Origin: Demequina mangrovi
GTDB lineage: Bacteria; Actinomycetota; Actinomycetes; Actinomycetales; Demequinaceae
DNA length: 64,000 nt
Direction: 5' to 3'
Assembly: GCF_000759715.1 (NCBI RefSeq)
Contig: NZ_BBLU01000017.1
Location: forward strand, 1 to 64,000
Under the pieces are notes generated by a model, which worked only from the letters and a program-made list of their open reading frames with translations, did not search any database and had not been told where the DNA came from. Position numbers and translations under genes: made by a program. This document shows positions 54,198-62,513 of the stretch, piece by piece. The stretch's first letter is position 1, and every line of letters begins with the position of its first letter.

Positions 54198-54367
54198 ATG
54201 CACGATGTCGCGCACTCGCACCTTTCACGCTCGAGCGCGCAGCCGCGCGAGCCGACCGCCACGCGAATGCCCGCCCCCGCGAACCGACAGCCGCGCAGCG
54301 CCTCCCGACCCCCGCCGTGCGTTCGTGCGTTCGTGCGTGAAAGGTGCGAGGACCGCGCATCGCACAT
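54198..54367. repeat. 41 bp imperfect inverted repeats spaced by about 88 bp
   Basis: Arms 54198-54238 and 54327-54367 share a perfect 16 bp core CTCGCACCTTTCACGC / GCGTGAAAGGTGCGAG and further imperfect pairing. Between them is GC-rich sequence with a short tandem repeat (GTGCGTTC twice, about 54318-54333). The region is non-coding between the MFS and cupin genes; it may be a remnant element or a large stem-loop. Confidence 0.6.
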
Positions 54368-54407
54368 GCCGACCCTGCGGTCACCGCGCGCGGCCCCACC
54401 CCACGGT

Positions 54408-54836
54408 TCACCAGGGCGAGGGGCGCGCCTCGTCCCGCGTCGCATCGTCCGGCAGGTGCGGCAACACGCCGCCGCCGGCGCGGATGCAGAACCAGCGCAT
54501 CGGCTCCGGGCTGTCGGGCACGCATCGCCACGTGCGCCACACGCCCTGGCCCACGCGCACCGCGGTGCCGGGGCCCACGTCCACGATGTCCTCGTCGAGC
54601 GCCATCTGCCCATGCCCGGCGAGGAAGACGTAGAGCTCCTCGATCTCGGCATGCGTGTGCCAGTAGCCGGCCTCCTCGCCGGGGACGAAGGCGTTCGCGG
54701 TCATGCCGATGTACTGCATCGTCAGCTCGTGGTCCACGACTCGGCGCCCGTCGCGCTGCGTGTGCGGCTGGAAGCCGCCGTGGTGGTCCCGCCAGCCCTC
54801 GAGGGCTCCCATCTCCAGCACCTGGTAGTCGCTCAT
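54408..54836 (-). CDS. Cupin-domain protein
   Basis: 142 aa single-domain cupin. Metal-type motif HTHAEIEELYVFLAGHG (two His and Glu, then conserved G) and second motif GVWRTWRCVP weakly conserved, losing the usual second His. ATG at 54836 lies 12 nt from TAGCGT on the minus strand, thus probably leaderless. Divergent from a TetR gene across a palindromic operator; likely regulated together. Ligand unknown. Confidence 0.87.
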   Translation of the reverse strand: MSDYQVLEMGALEGWRDHHGGFQPHTQRDGRRVVDHELTMQYIGMTANAFVPGEEAGYWHTHAEIEELYVFLAGHGQMALDEDIVDVGPGTAVRVGQGVWRTWRCVPDSPEPMRWFCIRAGGGVLPHLPDDATRDEARPSPW

Positions 54837-54873
54837 GCCGCGACGCTATCCGCGCCACCGGTTGCGCGATAGA

Positions 54874-54888
54874 TGTTAGTGACTAACA
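54874..54888. promoter_or_regulatory. Perfect 15 bp TetR operator between cupin and TetR genes
   Basis: TGTTAGTGACTAACA is a perfect dyad around a central G. It overlaps the TAACAC -10 of the TetR gene and is 38 bp from the cupin start. Confidence 0.8.
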
Positions 54889-54896
54889 CTTGTGGC

Positions 54897-55487
54897 ATGA
54901 CAACCCGCGCCGAGGCCACCAGGGCCCGCCTTCAGGCCGCCGCCCTCGACCTGTTCGAGGAGCGCGGCTACCGCGCGGTCACCGTCGAGGAGATCGCGAC
55001 CGCGGCCGGCGTCAGCCACATGACGTTCTTCCGCCACTTCCCCACCAAGGAGCGGGTGCTGCTCGACGACCCGTTCGACCCCGTCATCGCCGCGGCCGTC
55101 GCCGCGCAGCCGACGGACCTGCCCGCCGTCGAGCGGATCGCGCGCGGGCTGCTGGCGCTCGTGCCGCTGCTCGACCAGGAGCCCACCGAGTCCACCCGCC
55201 GCGCGATCGCGATCGCCGCGGGCGAGCCCGACCTCCAGGCCGGCATGGCCGCCAACACCGCGGCGACCGAGCGGGCCATCGTCGAGGCCGCAGCCGCGCC
55301 GGGAGGCGAGGGCGAGATGCGCATCGCCGCCGCGGCCTGCCTCGCGGCGGTCACCGCGGTGATGCTCGACTGGGCCGCGGACGGCTCGCGCCGCACGCTC
55401 GGCGACCTCGTCACCGTCGCGATGACCACCGTGGCGCCCGCCCTCGCGCATGCAGAGGTCCCGGCCTTCGCGGGAGCGACGCCGTGA
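54897..55487 (+). CDS. TetR family regulator of an ABC exporter operon
   Basis: 196 aa. HTH: LDLFEERGYRAVTVEEIATAAGVSHMTFFRHFPTKERVLL. ATG at 54897 chosen because the operator overlaps the -10 and upstream in-frame residues are not TetR-like. Stop overlaps the ATPase start (GTGA), so regulator, ATPase and permease form one operon; the repressor likely senses the exported compound. Confidence 0.94.
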   Translation: MTTRAEATRARLQAAALDLFEERGYRAVTVEEIATAAGVSHMTFFRHFPTKERVLLDDPFDPVIAAAVAAQPTDLPAVERIARGLLALVPLLDQEPTESTRRAIAIAAGEPDLQAGMAANTAATERAIVEAAAAPGGEGEMRIAAAACLAAVTAVMLDWAADGSRRTLGDLVTVAMTTVAPALAHAEVPAFAGATP

Positions 55488-56236
55488 CCGCGCTCGAGAT
55501 CGCGGGCGCTGTCCGCACCTACGGTGACCTGCGCGCGCTCGACGGCCTCGCGCTCACCGTCGAGCCGGGCGAGATCCACGCGATCATCGGCCTCAACGGC
55601 GCGGGCAAGACCACGGCCATGAAGGCGATCGTGGGCCAGACCAGGCTCGACGCGGGCGAGGCGCGCGTGCTGGGCGCTCCGATCGACGCCGCCGGGCCCG
55701 ACGTCCTCGGGCGGCTCGGCTCCGTCATCGACCAGCCCTTCGGGTACCCCGAGCTCACGGTGCGCGACAACATCGTCCACGCGGCCCGCCTGCACGGCCT
55801 CGACCGCGCCGCGGCTGCGTGCGCCGCATCGTCCTGGATCGCGCGGCTCGAGCTCGAGCCCTGGGCAGGGCGGCGAGCGCGGGGGCTGTCGCTCGGCAAC
55901 CGCCAGCGCCTGGGCCTCGCCTGCGCCGCGGCGCACGAGCCCGACCTGCTCATCCTCGACGAGCCCACCAACGCGCTCGACCCCGCGGGGGTGCTGCTGC
56001 TGCGCGACGTCATCCTCGCGGCGGCGACCCGCGGCGCCGGCGTGCTCGTGTCCAGCCACCACCTCGATGAGGTCTCGCGCATCGCGCACCGCATCACCGT
56101 GATCCACGCCGGCCGCGTGGTGGGCTCGCTCGAGCCCGGCCAGACCGACCTCGAGCACCGGTTCTTCGAGATGGTCCGGGCCTGGGACGCCGCGCACCGC
56201 GAGGATGTCCGCACCCGACAGGAGGTCCACGCATGA
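55484..56236 (+). CDS. ABC transporter ATP-binding protein
   Basis: 250 aa. Walker A GLNGAGKT at about 37-44, signature LSLGNRQRLGLA (an accepted variant of LSGGQ for antibiotic-type exporters), Walker B LLILDEPTNALDP and SSHHLDE switch. Likely drug or peptide exporter together with the next gene. A GGACGATGC copy in reverse (55826-55834) encodes ASS in the helical domain. Confidence 0.94.
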   Translation: MTALEIAGAVRTYGDLRALDGLALTVEPGEIHAIIGLNGAGKTTAMKAIVGQTRLDAGEARVLGAPIDAAGPDVLGRLGSVIDQPFGYPELTVRDNIVHAARLHGLDRAAAACAASSWIARLELEPWAGRRARGLSLGNRQRLGLACAAAHEPDLLILDEPTNALDPAGVLLLRDVILAAATRGAGVLVSSHHLDEVSRIAHRITVIHAGRVVGSLEPGQTDLEHRFFEMVRAWDAAHREDVRTRQEVHA

Positions 56237-57003
56237 GGACCGCGCTCGCTCTTCAGGTCGCCACGTTCTCCCGCTCGCTCACGGCCCGGCTCGCGACCGT
56301 GCTGCTCGTCGTGTTCCCGCCGCTCATGTCGGTGGGCATGGTGGCCCTGGCACGGTCGGCCGATGCGGCGGGCCCATCCGCCGCGAAGCTCGCGCCGTAC
56401 CGCGACGGCCCGTTCGGCGAGACGGTCGCGAGCCTCGCGGGCCAGGTGGTGTCGGTGGTCGCGCTCATCGGCGTGGGCTTCGCCGTCGCCTGGCTCGTGG
56501 GCCGCGAGTGGGCCGACCGCACCGTGGGGTCGCTCTTCGCGCTGCCGGTGAGCCGCGCGCAGATCGCGAGCGCGAAGCTCCTCGTGATCGCCGCCTGGGC
56601 GGTCGCGTGCCTCACGCTCGCCATGGCGTCGACCGTCGCCGCGCTCGCCCTGGCGGATCCTGGGACGCTGACCGGTGCGGTGGCCGCGCAGCTGGTGCGC
56701 GTGTGGGCCGCCGGGCTCCTCATGGCGGCGCTCGCGCTCGGGTTCGCGTGGGTCGCGGTCCGCTCGCGCGGCTACCTGGGCGCGGCCGGCGCGATCGTCG
56801 CGGTCACGGCCGCGAGCCAGATCCTCGCGATGGTCGGCGCAGGGGCGTGGGTGCCGTACGTCGCCCCCGCGCTGTGGGCGGGCGCGGGCGGTCCGGAGGA
56901 GGCGGCGACCATCGGCCCCGCGTCGCTCGCGCTCGCCGTCGCGTTCGCGGCGGTCATGGCCGGGACGTCCGTGCGCGCCTTCGCACGGGCACGGCTCGAC
57001 TGA
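56233..57003 (+). CDS. ABC transporter permease
   Basis: 256 aa with six hydrophobic segments, ABC-2 type. Conserved GREWADRTVGSLFALPVSR after the second segment is typical for this family (coupling helix region). ATG overlaps the ATPase stop (ATGA). Forms an exporter with the upstream gene; substrate unknown. Confidence 0.9.
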   Translation: MRTALALQVATFSRSLTARLATVLLVVFPPLMSVGMVALARSADAAGPSAAKLAPYRDGPFGETVASLAGQVVSVVALIGVGFAVAWLVGREWADRTVGSLFALPVSRAQIASAKLLVIAAWAVACLTLAMASTVAALALADPGTLTGAVAAQLVRVWAAGLLMAALALGFAWVAVRSRGYLGAAGAIVAVTAASQILAMVGAGAWVPYVAPALWAGAGGPEEAATIGPASLALAVAFAAVMAGTSVRAFARARLD

Positions 57004-57045
57004 GCCGCCCGGGTGCGCGCACTGCTCGGCGCCCGGAGGCGCGGC

Positions 57046-57537
57046 TCAGCCGCCGGCGTGTGCGTAGAGCCGCTGCAGCTCTTCGAAGTGCGCATCCGAG
57101 TCGACGACGGGAGGCGTGCCCCCGGCGAGGTGCAGCGCGAGGCGGTCGAGGTGCCAGTGCCAGCCCGCGGCGATGTCGGGGCTGGCGGGGTCCGGCGCGA
57201 CGTGGTCGAACGTCAGGTACGCGCCGTCACCGTGCTCGGCGATCGCGATGCGCACCTGCCAGCGGCCGCCGTACCCGTCCCACGCGTACTCGAGCGCATG
57301 GGGCTCGTCCCACGCGAGCACCTCCCCCGCGCCGCCGTCGTAGGTGGTCACCAGGCCGCCCTCGCGGGGCTCGAAGCCGGTGCGGAACCCCCACGTCGCG
57401 TTGCGGTCGGGGTCGGTGAGCGCCGCCCACACCTCGGCGGGGGGCTGGGCGAACTCACGCTCGAAGCGCAGGTAGTCGCCGTCGTCGGGAGAGAGGACGC
57501 GCCCCTCGGTGGCAGGGTCGATCTGGTCCGGGTCCAT
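57046..57537 (-). CDS. SRPBCC (AHSA1-like) domain protein
   Basis: 163 aa. A single START-like fold: FEREFAQPPAEVWAALTDPDRNATW near 25-50, WDEPHALEYAWDG and a C-terminal helix ending in RLALHLAGG. Such proteins bind hydrophobic ligands or assist Hsp90-like chaperones; none is adjacent. Divergent from the methyltransferase gene. Start at 57537 lacks a strong ribosome site. Confidence 0.87.
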   Translation of the reverse strand: MDPDQIDPATEGRVLSPDDGDYLRFEREFAQPPAEVWAALTDPDRNATWGFRTGFEPREGGLVTTYDGGAGEVLAWDEPHALEYAWDGYGGRWQVRIAIAEHGDGAYLTFDHVAPDPASPDIAAGWHWHLDRLALHLAGGTPPVVDSDAHFEELQRLYAHAGG

Positions 57538-57593
57538 GCCTGCCAGTCTCCCCCGCTGGGACGCGCGCGCAACCGGAGCGGTAGCGTGCCTGC

Positions 57594-58358
57594 GTGACGG
57601 CGGACGATGCGACAGCGAGGCTCCGCGCGGCCGGCTGCGTGTTCGCGGAGGACGAGGCCGCGCTCATCGCCGACGCCGCGGGCGGCTATCCCGCGCGTCA
57701 CGAGGCGCTGCTGGAGCGCCGGATCGCCGGCGAGCCGCTCGAGATCGTGATCGGCTGGGCCCGCTTCGCGGGCCTGAGGATCCCGACCGCTCCCGGCGTC
57801 TTCGTCCCCCGGCGGAGGACCGAGCTGGTCGCGCGGCTCGCGATCGCCTGCGCGCCCGACGATGCGACGGTCGTGGACCTGTGCTGCGGCACCGGCGCCG
57901 TCGCGGCCGCGATCGCGCACGCTCGTACCGACGCGCGCATCGTCGCCGCCGACGTCGACCCGGCGGCCGTGGCGCTCGCCGCCTCCACCCTCGCCCCGCT
58001 GGGATGCGTGGCGACGGTGTCGGACCTCGACGAGGCGCTCGGGCACCTGGCCGGCGCGGTCGACGTGATCGCCTCGTGCCCGCCCTACGTCCCCACCGCC
58101 CAGATCCCGCTCATGCCTCGTGAGGCCCGGGACCACGAGCCCGCGCTCGCGCTCGACGGCGGGCCGGACGGCGCGGCGGTGCAGCGCGCCGTGCTCGACG
58201 CGGCCGCCCGGCTGCTCCGTCCGGGCGGCGTCGCGATCGTCGAGACGAGCGAGGATCTCGCGACGCTCACCCTCGCCGCCGCAGCCGATGCGGCGCTGTC
58301 CGCGCGGCTGGAGCGCGACGCGGAGCTCGGTGCGGTCGCGGTGGTCGCTCGCCTCTAG
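57594..58358 (+). CDS. Putative protein N5-glutamine methyltransferase (PrmC-related)
   Basis: 254 aa class I SAM methyltransferase. Motif I VVDLCCGTGAVAAA (about 92-105), acidic VAADVD, and the substrate loop, which reads ASCPPYVPT: the canonical Asn of NPPY is replaced by Cys. N-terminal helical domain as in PrmC (IAGEPLEIVIGWARFAGLRI). GTG start, 12 nt after TAGCGT, so leaderless. The stop codon interlocks with that of the convergent SRPBCC gene in CTAG. Confidence 0.85.
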   Translation: MTADDATARLRAAGCVFAEDEAALIADAAGGYPARHEALLERRIAGEPLEIVIGWARFAGLRIPTAPGVFVPRRRTELVARLAIACAPDDATVVDLCCGTGAVAAAIAHARTDARIVAADVDPAAVALAASTLAPLGCVATVSDLDEALGHLAGAVDVIASCPPYVPTAQIPLMPREARDHEPALALDGGPDGAAVQRAVLDAAARLLRPGGVAIVETSEDLATLTLAAAADAALSARLERDAELGAVAVVARL

Positions 58359-59344
58359 ACCGCCGCGAGCTCCTCCTCGAGCCGCGCGTACGAGGTCTCC
58401 ATGCCGTCCGTCATCCCGGTGCCGAGCACGATGTCTCGCAGCTCCTGGCTCGGGTAGGTGATCACCAGGCTCAGCAGCGTTCCGCCGTCGACCGGGGTGA
58501 GGGTGAGCTCGTTGGTGGTGCCGGGCCCCTCCATGCCGATCATGTTCTCGGTGGTGACCTCGCGGCAGGGAGACGCGGACTCGAGCAGCTCGCCCGTGAA
58601 GCCGAACGGCGGCGCGCCGTCCGCGGGCCCGCCGACCACGGGCGCCCACTCGTACCGGTAGGTGTCGCCCACCTCGTGTGCGACCTCGCACACGGGCATC
58701 GTCCACCCCTCGGGCCCGAGCAGCCAGCGCCTCATCAGGTCCGCGTCGTGGTGCGCGCGCCACACCTGCTCGACCGTGCCGCGGATGACGCGGCTCACGC
58801 GCACCTGCGTGTCCGACAGGAGCTGCGCGTCGACCGCGCGGCCCGCGGCGAAGGACTCGAGGTCGGCGACCACCGCGTCGATCTGCGACATCGCGGAGCG
58901 GATGCCCTGCTCCATGCCCATCTCGACCACGGTCTCGAGCGCCTCCAGCGAGCCGAAGTGCGTGACCGAGGTGAAGCGCGAGCCCTCGTCGGTCGCCTCG
59001 AACGTGAAGACCATCCGCATCGCGGGCAGGTCGGTGTTGTCGGTGCCGTCCTCGTTCGCGAAGCCGTCCTCGACCTCGAACGAGCGGGGCGCGTCGACAG
59101 CGATCCACTTCCAGTAGCCGCCGGAGCGCTCGCCGTCGGGTCCGCGCATGAAGTACTCGGAGCGGCCGCCGGGAGCCGCATCGTGCCGGGTGAAGGTCGC
59201 GGGCCACTCGACCGGGCCCCAGAACCGCTCGAGCTGGCGGGGGTCGAGGTAGGCCTGGAAGAGGCGCTCGACGGGCACGGAGTACTCGCCGGCGACGGTG
59301 ATGGTGAGCGCCTCGGGGTCCGAGACGACGGTGGTGAGAGGCAT
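58355..59344 (-). CDS. Two-domain SRPBCC (AHSA1-like) protein
   Basis: 329 aa made of two START-like domains. Domain 1 (about 10-155): VPVERLFQAYLDPRQLERFWGP; domain 2 (about 175-320): RVSRVIRGTVEQVWRAHHDADLMRRWLLGPEGW. The second retains the longer hydrophobic groove signature. It follows the ArsR gene by 19 bp in one operon, the standard ArsR-SRPBCC pairing in actinobacteria, so ArsR probably controls it. Confidence 0.88.
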   Translation of the reverse strand: MPLTTVVSDPEALTITVAGEYSVPVERLFQAYLDPRQLERFWGPVEWPATFTRHDAAPGGRSEYFMRGPDGERSGGYWKWIAVDAPRSFEVEDGFANEDGTDNTDLPAMRMVFTFEATDEGSRFTSVTHFGSLEALETVVEMGMEQGIRSAMSQIDAVVADLESFAAGRAVDAQLLSDTQVRVSRVIRGTVEQVWRAHHDADLMRRWLLGPEGWTMPVCEVAHEVGDTYRYEWAPVVGGPADGAPPFGFTGELLESASPCREVTTENMIGMEGPGTTNELTLTPVDGGTLLSLVITYPSQELRDIVLGTGMTDGMETSYARLEEELAAV

Positions 59345-59363
59345 GGCTCCTCCTGGGGACTCG

Positions 59364-59714
59364 TCAGGGGTGCTCGTCCGGCCGCGGCGTGGCGAGCACG
59401 TCGTCGAGCCGGCTGAAGCGGGATCGCCACAGCTCCTCGAGCTGCGCGAGAAGGGAACGGGCGCGCGCGATCTGCGCGGCGTCGCCGCGGACGATGCGCT
59501 CGCGGCCGCGGGAGCGCTTGGTCACCAGGCCCGCCCCCTCGAGGACGGCGACGTGCTTCTGCACCGCCGCGAAGGACATGTCGTAGGCCCGGGCCAGCTC
59601 GCTGACCGAGGCCTCCGTGGTGAGCGTCCGCCGCACGATGTCACGGCGGGTCGCGTCTGCCAGCGCGTGGAAGATGCGATCCACGTCGGCTTGTGTCCAC
59701 TCATCTACAACCAT
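59364..59714 (-). CDS. ArsR/SmtB family regulator
   Basis: 116 aa winged helix. IFHALADATRRDIVRRTLTTEASVSELARAYDMSFAAVQKHVAVLEGAGLV covers helices and recognition helix; no metal-binding cysteine motif, like other ArsR proteins paired with SRPBCC genes. The start codon lies inside an 18 bp inverted repeat that should be the operator. No ribosome site, so leaderless translation is likely. Confidence 0.93.
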   Translation of the reverse strand: MVVDEWTQADVDRIFHALADATRRDIVRRTLTTEASVSELARAYDMSFAAVQKHVAVLEGAGLVTKRSRGRERIVRGDAAQIARARSLLAQLEELWRSRFSRLDDVLATPRPDEHP

Positions 59715-59723
59715 TTGGTTGTA
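59706..59723. promoter_or_regulatory. ArsR operator overlapping the start codon
   Basis: TACAACCATTTGGTTGTA (59706-59723): eight-base arms TACAACCA/TGGTTGTA around TT. The ArsR ATG (minus strand, 59714-59712) is inside it. Confidence 0.75.
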
Positions 59724-59810
59724 CGTTACGTCGCGCGGCGGGAACGCGCAACCCCCGCCGCCGCATTCGCGGAGACGGGGGTTGCGGAGATGTCGGCGGA
59801 GGCGGCGCGC

Positions 59811-60203
59811 CTAGCGGGCCGCGAGCACGTCCACGGTGAAGACGAGCGTCGAGCCGGCGGGGATGGGTCCCATCGGGCGGAAGCCGTAGCCCGACTCCGG
59901 CGGCACCACGAGCAGCAGCTTCGAGCCGACCGGCTGCCCGACGATGCCGTCGACCCAGCCGTCGATGAGCGATCCGTAGGCGATCGGGAACGAGATGGAC
60001 TCGCCGCGGTCCCACGACGAGTCGAACTTCGCGCCGTCCCACAGCCAGCCGCTGTAGTGGACGGTGATGTGCTGACCCTCGGCGACCTCCGGGCCGTCAC
60101 CCTTCTCGTGCACCTCGACGACGAGGCCCTCGGGCTTCTCCGCCCCGGCGAAGTCGATGCTGGGCGCGCCGTTCGCGTCGCGGGTGATGGTGGGCAGCGT
60201 CAT
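59811..60203 (-). CDS. FKBP-type peptidyl-prolyl isomerase
   Basis: 130 aa cytoplasmic PPIase. GQHITVHYSGWLWDGAKFDSSWDRG and FPIAYGSLIDGWVDGIVGQPVGSKLLLVVPPESGYG contain the residues that line the FKBP pocket (Tyr, Asp, Trp, Tyr). Ends TLVFTVDVL. Ribosome site AGGAGCGATC before the ATG at 60203. 65 bp separate it from the next gene on the same strand. Confidence 0.96.
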   Translation of the reverse strand: MTLPTITRDANGAPSIDFAGAEKPEGLVVEVHEKGDGPEVAEGQHITVHYSGWLWDGAKFDSSWDRGESISFPIAYGSLIDGWVDGIVGQPVGSKLLLVVPPESGYGFRPMGPIPAGSTLVFTVDVLAAR

Positions 60204-60268
60204 GATCGCTCCTTCGGTTGCGGACTGTCCCGGCCAGCCTAGGGCGGCTCGCGGCACGGCGACGCCCG

Positions 60269-60934
60269 TCACCAGACCCCGGGGATGAACCTCCTGGTCC
60301 GGCGGGCGTACGCGCGGAAGGCGTCGCCGTAGTGATCCTCGAGGTGCGCGTCCAGCCGGGGGATGTGCATGAAGGCGAACATCGCCGCCATGATGACCGG
60401 CGCCAGCAGCGGCCACCATCCGCCCGCGACCATGGCGAAGCCGGTGAAGAGCAGCACGTCGCCCAGGTAGTTCGGGTGGATCACCAGCGAGAACAGCCCG
60501 CCGGTGAAGAGCACGCCGCGATGCGCGGGGTCCTTCTTGAACCGGCGCCGCTGCTCCTCGGACCACGTGTTGAGCCAAGAGCCCAGCACGTAGAGCCCCA
60601 CGCCGGCCCACACGACCCAGTCCACCGGCGCCTCGGTGGTCGCACCGAACCACGCCATCGTGAGCTGGAGGATCGCCACCCACGGACCGACCGCGAGCGC
60701 CTCGTCCCACGGGAAGGGGCGCTTCACCATGACGTACTGCGTCACCAGCAGCCGCGCGAGGTAGACCACCGCGAGGACCCCGACCAGCGCGCGGCGCAGC
60801 GGATCGGCGACCGGGAGATCGCCCCCGAACCAGGTGTGGACCCCGAACGACAGGAACGCGAGCCCGACCGCGACGGCGGAGACGTGCAGGACGGTGACGA
60901 AGGCCTTAGGTGCGGACGATGCGTCGGACGCCAT
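60269..60934 (-). CDS. DUF1295/ICMT-like membrane methyltransferase family protein
   Basis: 221 aa with five to six helices. The conserved C-terminal region GLFSLVIHPNYLGDVLLFTGFAM ... HIPRLDAHLEDHYGDAFRAYARRTRRFIPG matches DUF1295/isoprenylcysteine-methyltransferase-like proteins; His-Pro-Asn-Tyr and Arg/Glu residues are typical. Reaction unknown. Minus-strand TACGGT lies 12 nt before the ATG, so leaderless. One GGACGATGC copy (60914) is inside its first codons. Confidence 0.85.
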   Translation of the reverse strand: MASDASSAPKAFVTVLHVSAVAVGLAFLSFGVHTWFGGDLPVADPLRRALVGVLAVVYLARLLVTQYVMVKRPFPWDEALAVGPWVAILQLTMAWFGATTEAPVDWVVWAGVGLYVLGSWLNTWSEEQRRRFKKDPAHRGVLFTGGLFSLVIHPNYLGDVLLFTGFAMVAGGWWPLLAPVIMAAMFAFMHIPRLDAHLEDHYGDAFRAYARRTRRFIPGVW

Positions 60935-61097
60935 GCGTCCACCGTAGGCCGCCGGAGCTGGACTCAGCGTCCCGGGAGGCGTGCGCACGGGGTCGCGACC
61001 GGTACTGAGCTTCCCGAGCCGCCTCGATGCGGACGCGGGATACCCCCCTGGGGTACCGTCGAAGGAGTCCCGCGACGACGACGTGCGAGGAGAGGAC

Positions 61098-62369
61098 ATG
61101 GCCGCCTGGAGGATCCGCGACGCGCACGCCGAGGACCTCGAGTCCGTGGTGCGCCTGTGGGAGGCCTCGCGCGCGGCCGGGGTCGAGCCCGTCTACGCGC
61201 TCGCCGAGGTGCTGACCTCGGCGGCCGAGGACATCGCCGTCGTCGCGACCGTGCAGGAGGAGATCGTGGGCGCGGCCGTCGCGCGCCGCGCGCACAACCA
61301 GGCCTGGGTGGTCTTCCACGGTGTGGACGATGCGTGGCACGGCCGCGGCATCGGCCCCGGGCTGCTCGCCGCGGTCGAGACGCGCGTCGCCGAGGCGGGT
61401 CCCAGCACCCTGTCCGCGCTGGTCCCGGCGGCGCAGACGCATCTGGATGCGTTCCGCGACGCCGGCTTCTCCGAGAAGAAGGCGGTCCGCTACCTCGAGC
61501 GTCGCATCCGCGTGCAGCGCGAGGAGATGGCGCTGCTCGAGGAGCTCGGCGGGCGCGTGCTGCCGCGCGGGCTGTGGGACGGCGTCGCCGGGATGCGCAC
61601 CGAGAAGGACCTCATCGAGAAGCGCCTGGTGCTGCCGCTCGCGGAGCCCGCCCTGGCCGACCGCTACGGCGTCGCGCCGCCGCGCGCGGTGGTGATGTTC
61701 GGACCGCCCGGCACCGGGAAGACCACGTTCGCGAAGGCGATCGCGTCGCGGCTCGACTGGTCCTTCGTCGAGGTGTTCCCGTCGCGGCTGGCCGCGGACC
61801 CGGCGGGGCTCGCGGGCGCGCTGCGCGACACCTTCCACCGGATCGCGGAGCTCGAGCACGCGGTGGTGCTCATCGACGAGGTTGAGGAGATCGCCTCGCA
61901 TCGTCGCGGCGACCCGCCCTCACCGCTCCAGGGCGTCACCAACGAGCTGCTCAAGCTCATCCCCGCGTTCCGCGAGCGCCCCGACCGGCTGCTCGTCTGC
62001 GCGACCAACTTCATCCGCTCGCTCGACAGCGCGTTCCTGCGCCACGGCCGCTTCGACTACGTCATCCCCATCGGATTGCCCGATGCCGAGGCGCGCGCCG
62101 CGATCTGGGCGCGGTTCATCCCCTCCGCCGCGGCCACCGTCGACGTCGCGAGCCTGGTCGCAGCCTCCGACGGCTTCACCCCCGCGGACATCGAGTTCGC
62201 GGCGCGACGCGCGAACCAGGCGGCGCTCGAGGCCGCGGTGGACGGCGGGGACGATGCCGCTCCCGCGACCGCGCACTACCTCGCCGCGGTGTCGGCGACG
62301 CGCGCGACGGTGTCCGCCGACGTCGCGGGCGAGTTCACGGAGGACATCGAGGCCTTCGCGCGGGTATGA
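61098..62369 (+). CDS. GNAT acetyltransferase-AAA+ ATPase fusion protein
   Basis: 423 aa. Residues about 3-140 are a GNAT domain: DAHAEDLESVVRLWEASR start, acetyl-CoA loop AWHGRGIGPGLL (79-90), DAGFSEKKAVRYLERR end. Residues about 170-400 are a CDC48/ATAD-type AAA+ domain: Walker A GPPGTGKT (202-209), Walker B VVLIDEVEE (256-264), sensor 1 VCATN (300-304), Arg-finger region RHGRFDY. Ribosome site GGAGAGGAC. Monocistronic. The combination is unusual: an ATPase that may remodel proteins recognised or acetylated by the fused domain (inference). Confidence 0.9.
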   Translation: MAAWRIRDAHAEDLESVVRLWEASRAAGVEPVYALAEVLTSAAEDIAVVATVQEEIVGAAVARRAHNQAWVVFHGVDDAWHGRGIGPGLLAAVETRVAEAGPSTLSALVPAAQTHLDAFRDAGFSEKKAVRYLERRIRVQREEMALLEELGGRVLPRGLWDGVAGMRTEKDLIEKRLVLPLAEPALADRYGVAPPRAVVMFGPPGTGKTTFAKAIASRLDWSFVEVFPSRLAADPAGLAGALRDTFHRIAELEHAVVLIDEVEEIASHRRGDPPSPLQGVTNELLKLIPAFRERPDRLLVCATNFIRSLDSAFLRHGRFDYVIPIGLPDAEARAAIWARFIPSAAATVDVASLVAASDGFTPADIEFAARRANQAALEAAVDGGDDAAPATAHYLAAVSATRATVSADVAGEFTEDIEAFARV

Positions 62370-62513
62370 GCCCGAGGTCAGGGGAAACCCCGATCCAGGA
62401 ACCCTCGGACGGACCCCCGTCACCCCCTCAGCAGCGCGATGCCCGCGCCCGGAGCGCCTGCCTACGGTCGGCGTGGGCGCAACCCGGCGTCCCGTGGACG
62501 CTCAGGGGGAGCC

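Noticed and set aside
54198-54872. A 224-codon plus-strand frame over the 54 kb inverted repeat
   Set aside because: It overlaps the whole cupin gene in antisense; the cupin has clear motifs, so this frame is a shadow.
60221-60235. GCGGACTGTCCCGG before the FKBP gene as a further 95 bp element
   Set aside because: Only part of one arm is matched and no partner arm lies 80-95 bp away.
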